This document shows positions 35,594 through 45,294 of a stretch of DNA of 64,000 nt, one piece after another. The notes under the pieces were generated by a model, which was not told the origin of the DNA, searched no databases, and saw only the letters and a list, made by a program, of their open reading frames with translations. Position numbers and translations under genes: made by a program. The stretch comes from Nitratireductor soli (GTDB lineage: Bacteria; Pseudomonadota; Alphaproteobacteria; Rhizobiales; Rhizobiaceae), in the NCBI RefSeq assembly GCF_001050155.1, contig NZ_LFVY01000003.1, forward strand, positions 62,001 to 126,000. The letters run 5' to 3'. Within the stretch, counting starts at the first letter, position 1. Each line of letters begins with the position of its first letter.

Positions 35594-36013
35594 TCAGGGC
35601 GCGCTGCGCAGAGCCGCGGCGGTCAATTCGGGAACAGGTCTGGGCCGGCCCGCCTTGAGGTCGACGCAGACCCAGACGATCATGCCTGTCGCACAATTTT
35701 TTCCGGTTTCCGCGCGCGCGAGGTTTATCTCGAAGGCCAGGCTGGATGTGCCCAGATGGGCAATGCGAACGCGCGCGTCGACCACATCATCGACACCGAC
35801 GGGGCTATGGAAGGTGATCTCGGCCTTCTTGACGTGATAGCCGATATCAGGGTCTCCGTGTCGAAAATGCTGATAAAGCCCCGACGCGTGAAGATACTCG
35901 ACGATGGCGTCCTGGCAGTAATCGAGATAAACGGAATTGTGGACGTGGCCGAAGATGTCGATATGGCGCATTGAAACGCGGAAGCGGGCATGGTGCTTTT
36001 GCTCCTCAGCCAT
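35594..36013 (-). CDS. YbgC/4-hydroxybenzoyl-CoA-type hotdog thioesterase
   Basis: 139 residues. The hotdog active-site motif RHIDIFGHVHNSVYLDYCQD holds the catalytic Asp and is typical of the 4HBT group, with AEITFHSPVGVDDVVDARVR forming the sheet edge. It should hydrolyse an acyl-CoA thioester in the cytoplasm. It is the first gene of a minus-strand operon with the CoA ligase 28 bp downstream and the thiolase after that. It is divergent from the reductase gene across 53 bp. Having a thioesterase beside a CoA ligase suggests release of a processed acid. Specific substrate unknown. Confidence 0.9.
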   Translation of the reverse strand: MAEEQKHHARFRVSMRHIDIFGHVHNSVYLDYCQDAIVEYLHASGLYQHFRHGDPDIGYHVKKAEITFHSPVGVDDVVDARVRIAHLGTSSLAFEINLARAETGKNCATGMIVWVCVDLKAGRPRPVPELTAAALRSAP

Positions 36014-36066
36014 GAGAACCCCGACAATCTGCCTTCATCTTTCAAACCTTAATCAACGGGGATTCA

Positions 36067-37047
36067 ATGCACCAGAGGGCAATCGTCCACGAGTTTGGTG
36101 ACGCGCGCGAGGTCGTGGAACTCGAGCGCTACGACCCGGGTCCGTTGGCGGCGGACAAGGTGCGTGTTCGAATGACGGTCCGGGCGATAAACCCGTCCGA
36201 TCTCATCACGATTTCTGGGGCATATCGGTCAAGAACACAATTGCCTTTCCTTCCCGGGTTCGAGGGCGTCGGCGTGGTCGAGGCATGCGGCGCTGATGTC
36301 AGTGGAAGCAGAAGGGGCGCGCGGGTCGTTCCCATCGGTTCTGCCGGTGCCTGGCAGGGGGTCAGGGACTGTGATCCCTCGTGGTGCCTGCAGGTTGCCG
36401 ATGGTGTCGATGATGAGCAGGCCGCGATGAGCTACGTCAATCCGATGACGGCATGGGCCATGCTGCATGCGGTGGCGAAAATTCGTCCCGGCATGCGCAT
36501 CGCCGTCACGGCCGCCGGTTCCGCGATAGGCCAGATGATCGTCAAGCTGGCGAATTCGGTCGGGCTGCGCCCGATAGCGTTCCTTCGAAGTGAGCGGGCG
36601 GCGCGGAACATCGCGCATTTGTCCGCTGATGTGGTCCGATACGCCGGCGGTGACGCGCTTTCAGGCTTGTGCGGCAGCGCATCCGCTGTCGAAAAGGTCG
36701 ACAGGATATTCGATTGTATCGGCGGACGGGAAAGCCTGGCCCTTGCTTGTCTTCTGCGCGAGGGTGGCATGTTCGTCCATTACGGCCTCTTGTCGGGACA
36801 ACCCATCCCGCCGGAATTCTGGTCAGCCAGGCGCGACATCGACTTCAAGATGTTCCATCTGCGAAACTGGATCCGCGAGGTTCCGATCGAGCAGGTCCAC
36901 AGCACTTACGCGCAGGTGAGCGCATCGATCGTCACCGGCGATATCCGGTCGGGAATACGCGAACGCTACGCTCTGGGCGATGTGAAATCGGCATTGCGCG
37001 ACGCGATCAACCCTTCGGCCGAGGGCAAGGTGCTTATCGTGAACTGA
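36067..37047 (+). CDS. MDR-family quinone/enoyl-thioester reductase-like protein
   Basis: 326 residues. A GroES-like front half (DKVRVRMTVRAINPSDLITI, FLPGFEGVGVVEACGADV) and a Rossmann half with cofactor motif TAAGSAIGQMIVKLANSVG identify the medium-chain dehydrogenase/reductase superfamily. The zinc-ligand cysteines of alcohol dehydrogenases are absent. VNPMTAWAML resembles the enoyl-thioester reductase (ETR/MECR) subgroup, so NADPH reduction of an unsaturated acyl thioester is plausible. The gene is divergent from the thioesterase and may share its control region. ATG at 36067 follows GGGGATT. Confidence 0.85.
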   Translation: MHQRAIVHEFGDAREVVELERYDPGPLAADKVRVRMTVRAINPSDLITISGAYRSRTQLPFLPGFEGVGVVEACGADVSGSRRGARVVPIGSAGAWQGVRDCDPSWCLQVADGVDDEQAAMSYVNPMTAWAMLHAVAKIRPGMRIAVTAAGSAIGQMIVKLANSVGLRPIAFLRSERAARNIAHLSADVVRYAGGDALSGLCGSASAVEKVDRIFDCIGGRESLALACLLREGGMFVHYGLLSGQPIPPEFWSARRDIDFKMFHLRNWIREVPIEQVHSTYAQVSASIVTGDIRSGIRERYALGDVKSALRDAINPSAEGKVLIVN

Positions 37048-37110
37048 AGGCCGGCAAGCCAAAGCCAAGTCCCGACCCTGTCGCATCAGCGCGAGAATCG
37101 GAACCGACCT

Positions 37111-37212
37111 AGAGCGTTTTGCAGTCAGGTGGAATCACCTGACGTCTGCATAAACGCGGAAAAACAACGAGATAGACCGGGACAGCGTTTCTGCGAAACG
37201 ATGAACCGGTCT
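37111..37212 (+). repeat. ~102 bp RIME-like palindromic intergenic repeat, copy 3 (opposite orientation)
   Basis: AGAGCGTTTTGCAGTCAGG ... AGATAGACCGGGACAGCG ... GATGAACCGGTCT is the reverse complement form of copies 1 and 2. Palindromes CAGGTGGAATCACCTG and GTTTCTGCGAAAC are kept. It fills most of the 3' gap between the MDR and biotin ligase genes and overlaps the last 2 bp of the latter. Confidence 0.85.
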
Positions 37213-37990
37213 AAGCGCCGACATCACCCGTCGAGAACGATCGAACGGTGCCGTCAGACAGTTTCAGTTGCAGAAGCCCGGTTTCGTTGACGCCGAGGCA
37301 AAGACCGGTAACACGGTCGGTTCGAGCCTCATTGAGCGCGATCGTCACCTCTTCGCCGCGCCGCCAGATATTGCTGGTGTACATTGCCGCCAAGGGCGCA
37401 AACCCGTCCAGCGTCCACTTCTGAAACTGCGCCAGCCAGCGATCGGCGATCATCTCGATCAGCGCCAATCGTTCGATATTGCAGAACCGGCCAAGAGAGG
37501 TGGTCGGATAGATGGCATCGGGCAATTCGGCCACCAGGTTCACGCCTATTCCCACGTAGATCCGTGTCGCGCTGGTCTCGATCAGGGTTCCCGAAATCTT
37601 GGCGTCGTCGACGACGATATCGTTCGGCCACTTGATGCACACGGCCGCCCGATCGCCGACCAGGGTCTGCAGAACATCGTGAACAGCCAGGCCGGTCATT
37701 AGAGGCAAGGTCGGCGAGCCGAGAAATGAAAAGGGAAGGGGCACTGCTATCGTCATGGCGACATTGTCTGCAGGCGCGTACCACGCCCGCCCGTAGCGGC
37801 CGCGCCCGGAGGTCTGCTTGCGCGCCGAAACCACAAACACACCGCTTTTGCCGCCGTCGGCCAACCGCTTCGCTTCTGAATTGGTGCTGTCGAGTTCCTC
37901 GTAGTCCTCGATCACCTTTTCAGCATCAACTCCGTCCATGACATTGCAAACCGTTCTGATCAGATCGACCGCTGCGGAATCAACCTTCAT
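37211..37990 (-). CDS. birA: Stand-alone biotin protein ligase (BirA-type, no DNA-binding domain)
   Basis: 259 residues. It attaches biotin to carboxylase carrier domains through biotinyl-AMP. The signature SGRGRYGRAWYAPADN (GRGRxGR loop), the KWPNDIVV motif and GIGVNLVAELPDA are all present, with a C-terminal SH3-like domain (SDGTVRSFSTGDVGA). There is no N-terminal helix-turn-helix, so it is not a repressor. The first ATG (37990) lies one base after the flagellin terminator T-run. A second ATG (37939, MDGVDAEKV) keeps the whole catalytic domain. Its place next to bioMNY suggests a cluster-specific copy. Confidence 0.9.
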   Translation of the reverse strand: MKVDSAAVDLIRTVCNVMDGVDAEKVIEDYEELDSTNSEAKRLADGGKSGVFVVSARKQTSGRGRYGRAWYAPADNVAMTIAVPLPFSFLGSPTLPLMTGLAVHDVLQTLVGDRAAVCIKWPNDIVVDDAKISGTLIETSATRIYVGIGVNLVAELPDAIYPTTSLGRFCNIERLALIEMIADRWLAQFQKWTLDGFAPLAAMYTSNIWRRGEEVTIALNEARTDRVTGLCLGVNETGLLQLKLSDGTVRSFSTGDVGA

Positions 37991-38020
37991 TAAAAAAAGG
38001 GGGCGCTTTCCGCGCCCCCT
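37991..38020 (-). terminator. Rho-independent terminator of the flagellin gene
   Basis: On the minus strand GGGGGCGC-GGAAA-GCGCCCCC is followed by seven T residues. This is a textbook terminator 24 bp after the flagellin stop. The start codon of the biotin ligase follows directly. Confidence 0.93.
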
Positions 38021-38043
38021 TCACCAATATGGACCAGGTCGGC

Positions 38044-38964
38044 TTATCTGAACAGCGACAGAATCTGCTGCGTGTTGGAATTCGCAATCGACAGAGCCTG
38101 GATACCGAGCTGCTGCTGCACCTGAAGTGCCTGCAGGCGGGTCGATTCTTCGTTCATGTCGGCATCGACCAACTGACCAACGCCGCGATCCATGGCGTCG
38201 GAGAGCGACTTGATGAAATTGGACTGGAGATCGATGCGCGTCTTCGCGGCACCGAGTTCCGACGCACCCGTGGCAAGACCCTTGGCCACAGTTTCAATGC
38301 CGGTCAGCAATTCGTCGAACGCTGCGTCATCGAGCGTGGCATCCGTGACATCGAGATTCAGCACGTTCATGCCCTGAACGGCCGCGTTCGTTGCACCGGT
38401 CCACAGCGTGTCCAGAATGCCGGTGTTGCCACCGGTCGAATCGAGCAGGCGAATGTTCGTCAGGGAGACAGCGATCTCACCGGTCGTGACAACGCCGGCA
38501 GCGTCCCGATTGTAGGACGAAACAATCGACAAGTTCGCGGCACCGGCAGGATCGGTCTCGAGCAGATTGGAGCCGGCATAGCTGGCATTTCCAACGCTGT
38601 CGCTCAGATGGGCCTGATAAGCCTTGATGGCATCCTGGATCTTTGCACGATCCGCTGGGCTCGCCGTCTTGGCGCTAAGAACCTGCTGCTTGATCTGGTC
38701 GACAACGTCAATCGAATCCTTGATCGCCGTATAGGCAGTATCAACCTTGCCCGCGCCAAGGCCCAGGCCGTCCAGGACAACCGAGTTTGCCTTGTTGTCG
38801 GAGCGCATGGTCGTTGCGATCGACCAATAGGCGGCATTGTCCGACGCTTCAGCTACCTTCATGCCCGTTGCGATACGGCTCTGCGTCTGGGCAAGGTTCT
38901 TGTTGGTCATGGTCAGGGTTTGAAGCGCCGTCATTGCGGACGCGTTCGTGAGAATGCTCGACAT
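38044..38964 (-). CDS. fla: Flagellin
   Basis: 306 residues from MSSILTNASAMTALQTLTMT. Conserved D0/D1 ends are clear: NKNLAQTQSRIATGMKVAEA at the front, and LQALQVQQQLGIQALSIANS then NTQQILSLFR at the back. The short variable centre matches the ~300-320 residue flagellins of rhizobia. Export is by the flagellar type III route, without a signal peptide. It has its own terminator and no flagellar neighbours (flaF, flbT and fli genes absent here), so it is an orphan copy. The 240 bp upstream (38965-39204) shows no gene. Confidence 0.96.
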   Translation of the reverse strand: MSSILTNASAMTALQTLTMTNKNLAQTQSRIATGMKVAEASDNAAYWSIATTMRSDNKANSVVLDGLGLGAGKVDTAYTAIKDSIDVVDQIKQQVLSAKTASPADRAKIQDAIKAYQAHLSDSVGNASYAGSNLLETDPAGAANLSIVSSYNRDAAGVVTTGEIAVSLTNIRLLDSTGGNTGILDTLWTGATNAAVQGMNVLNLDVTDATLDDAAFDELLTGIETVAKGLATGASELGAAKTRIDLQSNFIKSLSDAMDRGVGQLVDADMNEESTRLQALQVQQQLGIQALSIANSNTQQILSLFR

Positions 38965-39204
38965 GGCATCTGACTTTCTGTTGAGATTGTGGATGACATA
39001 CCGGGCTCGCCGGTAAGATGGAGCGGCTTCATGCCTTCGACCGGATGCGGTGATCCATCTTGCTGGCCACAATCCGTAACGGCTATTTCTTAATGAAAGG
39101 AGAACGCCAGGATTGAGGTGGCTGTCAAAGTCAAATGGAGCCCATTCCGGATGCGTTGAAACGCGCATAACATATATTATGGAACTTAAGCGGGACATCC
39201 GTCG

Positions 39205-40071
39205 TCAGACCTTCATGGGCGACAGCATGAATGCGTGTCCCTCCGGCAAGTATGGCCCGCGCACCATATAGCCTGTGTCTTCGGAAGTGGTTTGCGCCGG
39301 GTTCCATGCCAGCCGGTCCGGCGTGATGAACACGCGAGCTGAGGCGAAGCCGCCTCCCAGCGCCGCCGCGATCCCTTCGAGCGGCGGGATTGCAGGCGCG
39401 ACGACATCGAGCAAGGTCAACGTTGGCTCGCCTATGGCCCGGACCGCCGCCAACGCATCGAAATCCGGCAGATGCATGAGCGCGATGTCCGGATCCTCCA
39501 CCGCCTTCAGGAAGAACAGCGCCGGATGATCGCAAGCCGAGCACACGCGCGATACCGGTGTCCTGCGCGCGAACAGGTCGCGTGCAAGCGCGACATCGCG
39601 GTCCGAGGCAAGCGACAGGCGGCGATGGTTCGCCAGCGCTCGACCCGGTGCGAGCGGGCCGGAGAAGACGGTTTCGCGGACCTGGCGGAAACCAAACGGC
39701 GTATAGAGATCGGGGGTCCCGGTTGTCAGGACCACCAGACTGGCGCGCGCGTCGGCGTAGGCAAGCGCCCTTGCCATCAGGTCGTGGAAAAGACCCCGCC
39801 CGCGCCATGCCGGTCGCACCGCGACGGACTGCACGCCAAAGGCCTCCACCCTGTCGCCCTGGAGCCACAACTCCCGTTGGTACAGGCTGACATTGGCGAT
39901 CAGCTCCACGTCGCGCCACCAGCCGAAGGAAACGACGCTCGGGTCATGGCCAAGCCTGTCTAGCGGCGTTACGTCAACCGCGAACATATCCTGTATCAGG
40001 CGGGCTATCTCGGCGCCCCCTTCGGGTGAGGCGGCGAAACCGAAGCGGAAGTCGAGGTCAGGCGACGGCAT
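39205..40071 (-). CDS. GNAT-family N-acetyltransferase
   Basis: 288 residues. The acetyl-CoA loop of GNAT enzymes is visible in VQSVAVRPAWRGRGLFHDLM (R-x2-G-x-G/A), preceded by beta4 VEAFGV. LYTPFGFRQVRETVFSG forms the end of the first domain. The remaining ~150 residues make a second domain, which may be a degenerate GNAT or carrier fold as in two-domain family members. The substrate is unknown. It is unrelated to its flagellin neighbour, which is transcribed in the same direction 240 bp later. Confidence 0.85.
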   Translation of the reverse strand: MPSPDLDFRFGFAASPEGGAEIARLIQDMFAVDVTPLDRLGHDPSVVSFGWWRDVELIANVSLYQRELWLQGDRVEAFGVQSVAVRPAWRGRGLFHDLMARALAYADARASLVVLTTGTPDLYTPFGFRQVRETVFSGPLAPGRALANHRRLSLASDRDVALARDLFARRTPVSRVCSACDHPALFFLKAVEDPDIALMHLPDFDALAAVRAIGEPTLTLLDVVAPAIPPLEGIAAALGGGFASARVFITPDRLAWNPAQTTSEDTGYMVRGPYLPEGHAFMLSPMKV

Positions 40072-40104
40072 GGCGGGATCCGGTATTGGACATTGCGCGC
40101 CTCC

Positions 40105-40206
40105 AGAGCATTTTTGCAGTCAGGAGGAACAGCTGACGTCCGCATAAATGCGGAAAAACAATGAGATAGACCGATTCAGCGTTTCCATGAAACACTGAAG
40201 CGGTCT
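40105..40206 (+). repeat. ~102 bp RIME-like palindromic intergenic repeat, copy 4
   Basis: AGAGCATTTTTGCAGTCAGG ... GATAGACCGATTCAGCG ... AACACTGAAGCGGTCT, in the same orientation as copy 3. The first palindrome is degraded (CAGGAGGAACAGCTG), while CGCATAAATGCG and GTTTCCATGAAAC remain. It lies between the GNAT gene and ugpC. Confidence 0.82.
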
Positions 40207-40233
40207 GGCATGCGCCAGCCTTCCTGCGCTTCC

Positions 40234-41310
<1,077 letters not shown>

Positions 41311-41326
41311 GCCGATTTCGGTCCTT

Positions 41327-42163
41327 CTATTTCTCTGTCTCGACGAGGCCCTTGACGAACAGGCGTTGCATGAACAGCACAACCGCCACGGGCGGCAGGA
41401 CAGCCAGCATCGCGGCGGCCATGGTCACGGGCCAGTTGCCGTAGTCGTCCGCAGTAGGCATCATCTGTTTCAGTCCCATGACAATTGTATTCATTTCCGG
41501 CTTGGTGGTGATCAGCAGCGGCCACAGGAACTGGTTCCATCCATAGATGAACAGGATGACGAACAGCGCCGCGATGTTGGTCACCGACAGGGGCAGCAGG
41601 ATATCCTTGAAGAAGCGCAGTGGCCCCGCCCCGTCGACGCGCGCCGCCTCGACCAGTTCGTCCGGCACCGTCATGAAGAACTGGCGGAACAGGAAGGTCG
41701 CCGTCGCCGAAGCGATCAGTGGCAGGATCAGCCCGGTATACGAATTGAGCAGGCCGAGCGAGGCGGCGACCTGATATGTCGGCACGATGCGCACCTCGAC
41801 CGGCAGCATCAGCGTCATGAAGATCGCCCAGAACGCCAGCATGCGGAACGGAAAGCGAAAATAGACGATGGCATAGGCCGACAGGATCGAGATGGCGATC
41901 TTGCCGACGGCGATGCCCATCGCCATGACGAAGGAGTTGAAGAGCATCCGCCCCACCGGCGCCGTGATGCCCTGGGTCAACGCCTGGGTATAGTTGTCGA
42001 TCAGGTGCGGCCCCGGCAGAAGCGGCATCGGCGGCCGAATGATCTCGAAATGCGTCAGCGTCGAGCCGACGAAGGTCAGGTAGATCGGAAAGCAGACAAT
42101 GGCGATGCCGACGATCAGCACCGCGTGCACCAGGAACGTTCCGAAACCGCGTTTTTCAACCAT
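41327..42163 (-). CDS. ugpE: sn-Glycerol-3-phosphate ABC transporter permease UgpE
   Basis: 278 residues with six membrane segments (first: [20 protein letters not shown]). UgpE-like features are [20 protein letters not shown] and the EAA loop [20 protein letters not shown]. It ends [13 protein letters not shown]. It pairs with UgpA to form the channel. It lies 12 bp downstream of ugpA. Substrate assignment depends on the operon. Confidence 0.94.
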   Translation of the reverse strand: MVEKRGFGTFLVHAVLIVGIAIVCFPIYLTFVGSTLTHFEIIRPPMPLLPGPHLIDNYTQALTQGITAPVGRMLFNSFVMAMGIAVGKIAISILSAYAIVYFRFPFRMLAFWAIFMTLMLPVEVRIVPTYQVAASLGLLNSYTGLILPLIASATATFLFRQFFMTVPDELVEAARVDGAGPLRFFKDILLPLSVTNIAALFVILFIYGWNQFLWPLLITTKPEMNTIVMGLKQMMPTADDYGNWPVTMAAAMLAVLPPVAVVLFMQRLFVKGLVETEK

Positions 42164-42175
42164 CCTGCCCGCCCC

Positions 42176-43057
42176 TCAATAATGCACGCGCCGCTCGATG
42201 TAGCGGAACTGGATGACGGTGAGCACGCCGACGACGACCATCAGGATCACCGACTGCGCCGCGGATGAACCAAGATCCTGGCCGACGAAGCCGTCGGAGA
42301 ACACCTTGTAGACCAGGATGGTGGTCGACTGGCCGGGGCCGCCGGCGGTCATGGTGTGGATGATGCCGAAGGTTTCGAAGAAGGCGTAGACGATGTTGAC
42401 GACGAGCAGGAAGAAAGTGGTCGGCGACAGGAGCGGAAAGATGATGGTGCGGAAACGGTGCCATTTGCCGGCGCCGTCGATCGCCGCCGCCTCGATCAGG
42501 CTCTTGGGGATCGCCTGCAGGCCGGCGAGGAAGAACAGGAAATTGTAGCTGATCTGCTTCCATGCCGCCGCGGCGATGACCAGCGTCATCGCATGGGACC
42601 CGTTCAGAACCGGGTTCCAGTTGAAGCCCATCGCCTTCATGTAGAAGGCCAGGACGCCGATCGACGGCTGGAACATGAACAGCCACATCACGCCGGCCAC
42701 CGCCGGCGCCACCGCATAGGGCCAGATCAGCAAGGTCTTGTAGGCCCCTGCGCCCTTGATCACCTGATCGGCCAGGACGGCGAGCAGCAGCGCCACCGAC
42801 ATGGATGTCAGCGTGACGAAACCGGTGAAGACGGCGGTCGTGGCGAACGACTGCAGGTAATAGCGGTCGTTGAACAGATACTCGAAATTGGAGAACCAGA
42901 CGAAACGCGCGCTGAGACCGAACGGGTCGGGCAGAAGCAGCGACTGGTAGAGCGCCTGACCGGCCGGCCAGAAAAAGAAGACGATGGTCACAGCCAACTG
43001 CGGCGTCAGCAGCAGGTACGGCAGCAGCCGGTTGTCGAAGGTTACGCGTTTTTCCAT
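42176..43057 (-). CDS. ugpA: sn-Glycerol-3-phosphate ABC transporter permease UgpA
   Basis: 293 residues from [20 protein letters not shown], a typical UgpA start. Six membrane helices follow. [20 protein letters not shown] is a recognised UgpA segment, and the EAA loop is [20 protein letters not shown]. The ATG at 43057 has GGAGGA-like sequence upstream. An upstream frame extension overlaps nothing but is not family-like. It is the second gene of the operon, 61 bp after ugpB. Confidence 0.94.
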   Translation of the reverse strand: MEKRVTFDNRLLPYLLLTPQLAVTIVFFFWPAGQALYQSLLLPDPFGLSARFVWFSNFEYLFNDRYYLQSFATTAVFTGFVTLTSMSVALLLAVLADQVIKGAGAYKTLLIWPYAVAPAVAGVMWLFMFQPSIGVLAFYMKAMGFNWNPVLNGSHAMTLVIAAAAWKQISYNFLFFLAGLQAIPKSLIEAAAIDGAGKWHRFRTIIFPLLSPTTFFLLVVNIVYAFFETFGIIHTMTAGGPGQSTTILVYKVFSDGFVGQDLGSSAAQSVILMVVVGVLTVIQFRYIERRVHY

Positions 43058-43118
43058 GGCGGAAGGAGGAACCGGCGCGCGGCCGGCAGGTTGCCCCGCC
43101 GGCCGCAAGCCCTGTCCG

Positions 43119-44441
43119 TCAGCGTGCCGACTGTTCGAAACGGCGCAGCAGCTCGTTGCCGCGCGACACCGCTTCGTCGAGCGCCGTCTTGGCGTCCTTC
43201 TGGCCCTGCCAGACCGCTTCCAGCTCCTCGTCGATGACGGTGCGGACCTGGTCGAAATTGCCGAGCCGGATGCCTTTCGAGTTGGCGGTCGGCGCCTTGC
43301 CCGTCATCTGCAGGATGGCAATGTCGGTGCCAGGGTTCTCGTTGTAGAAGCCCTGTTCCTTGGTCAGGTCGTAGGCCGCCGTGGTGATCGGCAGGTAGCC
43401 CGTATCCTGGTGCCACTGCGCCTGCACTTCCGCGCTTGACAGATAGGTCAGGAACTTCGCCACGCCGGCATATTCGTCCGATTCATGGCCCGACATCACC
43501 CACAGCGAAGCGCCGCCGATGATCGTGTTCAGCGGGGCGCCTTCAACGTCCGGCCAGTAAGGCAGGTTGGTCACGGAGAACGGGAAATCGGCTTCCGCCT
43601 TCACCCCGGCATAGCCGGCTGACGATTCGGTGAACAGGGCGCACTCGCCGGAACGGAAACGCGCGCCGCCCTCGTTGCGGCGGCCCGAATAGCTGAACAG
43701 ACCGTTCTTCGCCCATTCGGCCATCTTGCCGATGTGCTTGGCCTGCAGGTCGCCATTGAAGACGAGCTCCGTGTCGACGCCTTCGAAGCCGTTTGCCTTG
43801 GTCGAGAACGGCACGTCATGATAGGCGCCGAGCGTTTCCACGTGGACCCACGATTGCCAGGCAGTCGTGAGCGGGCAAGCCGAGCCGCCCTCCTTCAGCT
43901 TGATGAGGATTTCCTCGACTTCCGGCCAGGTGGTCGGCTTGGTCTCCGGGTCGAGCCCGGCCGCCTCTAGCGCGTCCTTGTTGATGTAGAGGACCGGCGT
44001 CGACGAATTGTAGGGCAGCGACAGCATCTGGCCCTCGGCCGTCGTGTAGTAGCCGGCAACAGACGCCAGATAGGCGCTCGGGTCGAACGGCTCGTTGGCC
44101 TCGGCCATCACTTCATGGACCGGCTTGATGGCGCCCTTGGCGGCCATCATCGTCGCCGTGCCGACCTCGAACACCTGCAGGACGTGCGGCTGCTCGCCGG
44201 CGCGGAAGGCGGCGATGCCGGCATTCAGCGCCTCGGAGTAGTTGCCCTTGTTGGTGCCGACGACCTTGTAGTCGCCCTGGCTGGCATTGAAATCACTGAT
44301 CTGCTTGTCGATCAGTTCGCCGAGACGGCCGGAAAACGCGTGCCAGACCTGGATCTCGGTCTGCGCCGCCGCGGTGCCGACCATGGCGGGCACCACCGCC
44401 GTCAGCACTGCCGCCGCGGAAATCATTGCGCGAAAATTCAT
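43119..44441 (-). CDS. ugpB: sn-Glycerol-3-phosphate-binding periplasmic protein UgpB
   Basis: 440 residues, as for E. coli UgpB (438). Signal peptide: [20 protein letters not shown], cleavage near TAAA-QT. The mature start [20 protein letters not shown] and the segments [20 protein letters not shown] and [20 protein letters not shown] match the UgpB family. It collects glycerol-3-phosphate, or glycerophosphodiesters, from the periplasm. It is the first gene of the operon and divergent from a lipid acyltransferase gene. The 211 bp gap (44442-44652) shows no clear Pho box that I could identify. Confidence 0.94.
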   Translation of the reverse strand: MNFRAMISAAAVLTAVVPAMVGTAAAQTEIQVWHAFSGRLGELIDKQISDFNASQGDYKVVGTNKGNYSEALNAGIAAFRAGEQPHVLQVFEVGTATMMAAKGAIKPVHEVMAEANEPFDPSAYLASVAGYYTTAEGQMLSLPYNSSTPVLYINKDALEAAGLDPETKPTTWPEVEEILIKLKEGGSACPLTTAWQSWVHVETLGAYHDVPFSTKANGFEGVDTELVFNGDLQAKHIGKMAEWAKNGLFSYSGRRNEGGARFRSGECALFTESSAGYAGVKAEADFPFSVTNLPYWPDVEGAPLNTIIGGASLWVMSGHESDEYAGVAKFLTYLSSAEVQAQWHQDTGYLPITTAAYDLTKEQGFYNENPGTDIAILQMTGKAPTANSKGIRLGNFDQVRTVIDEELEAVWQGQKDAKTALDEAVSRGNELLRRFEQSAR

Positions 44442-44652
44442 TGTTGTTCTCCCTACTATCCTGAATCGCCGGGTTGAAGTCCGGTCTCTATTGGTCGGCT
44501 TGTGTAACGCCCCGATGACACCATCAACAGAATGCATTGTCCATCTTTTTTCCCCATTGGAAATTTCATGCCGCCGACCGGTTGGCGTTTCCGGCCGCCC
44601 CGGCCTATACATCGCATGGCATAACAGTTTCGGACGAATCGACGGGGGAACG

Positions 44653-45294
44653 ATGGATTTCGTGGCGGGCATTGCGGCGGCGGCAATCATTCTGTTCGCC
44701 CGTTTCATCACTGCCGTGCGCGCGGTCTGGCAAGGCATAGAGCCCGTGCCGCGCCAGCGCGTCTATTTCGCCAATCACGTCAGCCATGGCGATTTCATCC
44801 TGTTATGGACCGTTCTGCCGGTGCGCATGCGCCGCCGGACCCGCCCGGTCGCCGGCGCCGATTACTGGTTGAAATCGCCGATCCGCCGCTTCATCGGCCG
44901 CGATGTCTTCAACGCCGTGCTGATCGACCGCAACCGCGACAGCCGCACGGACGATCCCGTTGCCCAGATGACCGAGGCGCTCGATGGCGGCGCTTCGCTG
45001 ATCGTCTTTCCCGAGGGCACGCGCAACGAAACCGGCACCCGCCTGCTGCCGTTCAAGAGCGGCCTCTACCATCTGGCTAAGGCGCGACCGGCGGTCGACC
45101 TGGTGCCGGTATGGATCGACAATCTCAATCGCGTCATGCCGAAGGGCGAGTTCGTCCCCGTGCCGCTCATCTGCACCGTCACCTTCGGCGCGCCGCTTCA
45201 TGTAGGCAGTGATGAAGCAAAAGATGCCTTTATCGCCCGCGCCGAACAGGCGCTTCTTGCCCTTTCCCCCGACACGCAGAGCAACGGCCGATGA
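44653..45294 (+). CDS. PlsC-type 1-acylglycerol-3-phosphate acyltransferase-like protein
   Basis: 213 residues from MDFVAGIAAAAIILFARFIT, with a GGGGGAA ribosome site 2-3 nt upstream. The acyltransferase motifs are intact: block I NHVSHGDFILLW (H-x4-D) and block III VFPEGTRNETG, with PVWIDNLNRVMPKGE as block IV. An N-terminal membrane helix is present. It should acylate a lysophospholipid or similar acceptor. It is the first gene of a four-gene lipid operon and overlaps the next gene by 4 bp. It is probably a paralogue of the housekeeping PlsC, serving a special lipid. Confidence 0.9.
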   Translation: MDFVAGIAAAAIILFARFITAVRAVWQGIEPVPRQRVYFANHVSHGDFILLWTVLPVRMRRRTRPVAGADYWLKSPIRRFIGRDVFNAVLIDRNRDSRTDDPVAQMTEALDGGASLIVFPEGTRNETGTRLLPFKSGLYHLAKARPAVDLVPVWIDNLNRVMPKGEFVPVPLICTVTFGAPLHVGSDEAKDAFIARAEQALLALSPDTQSNGR

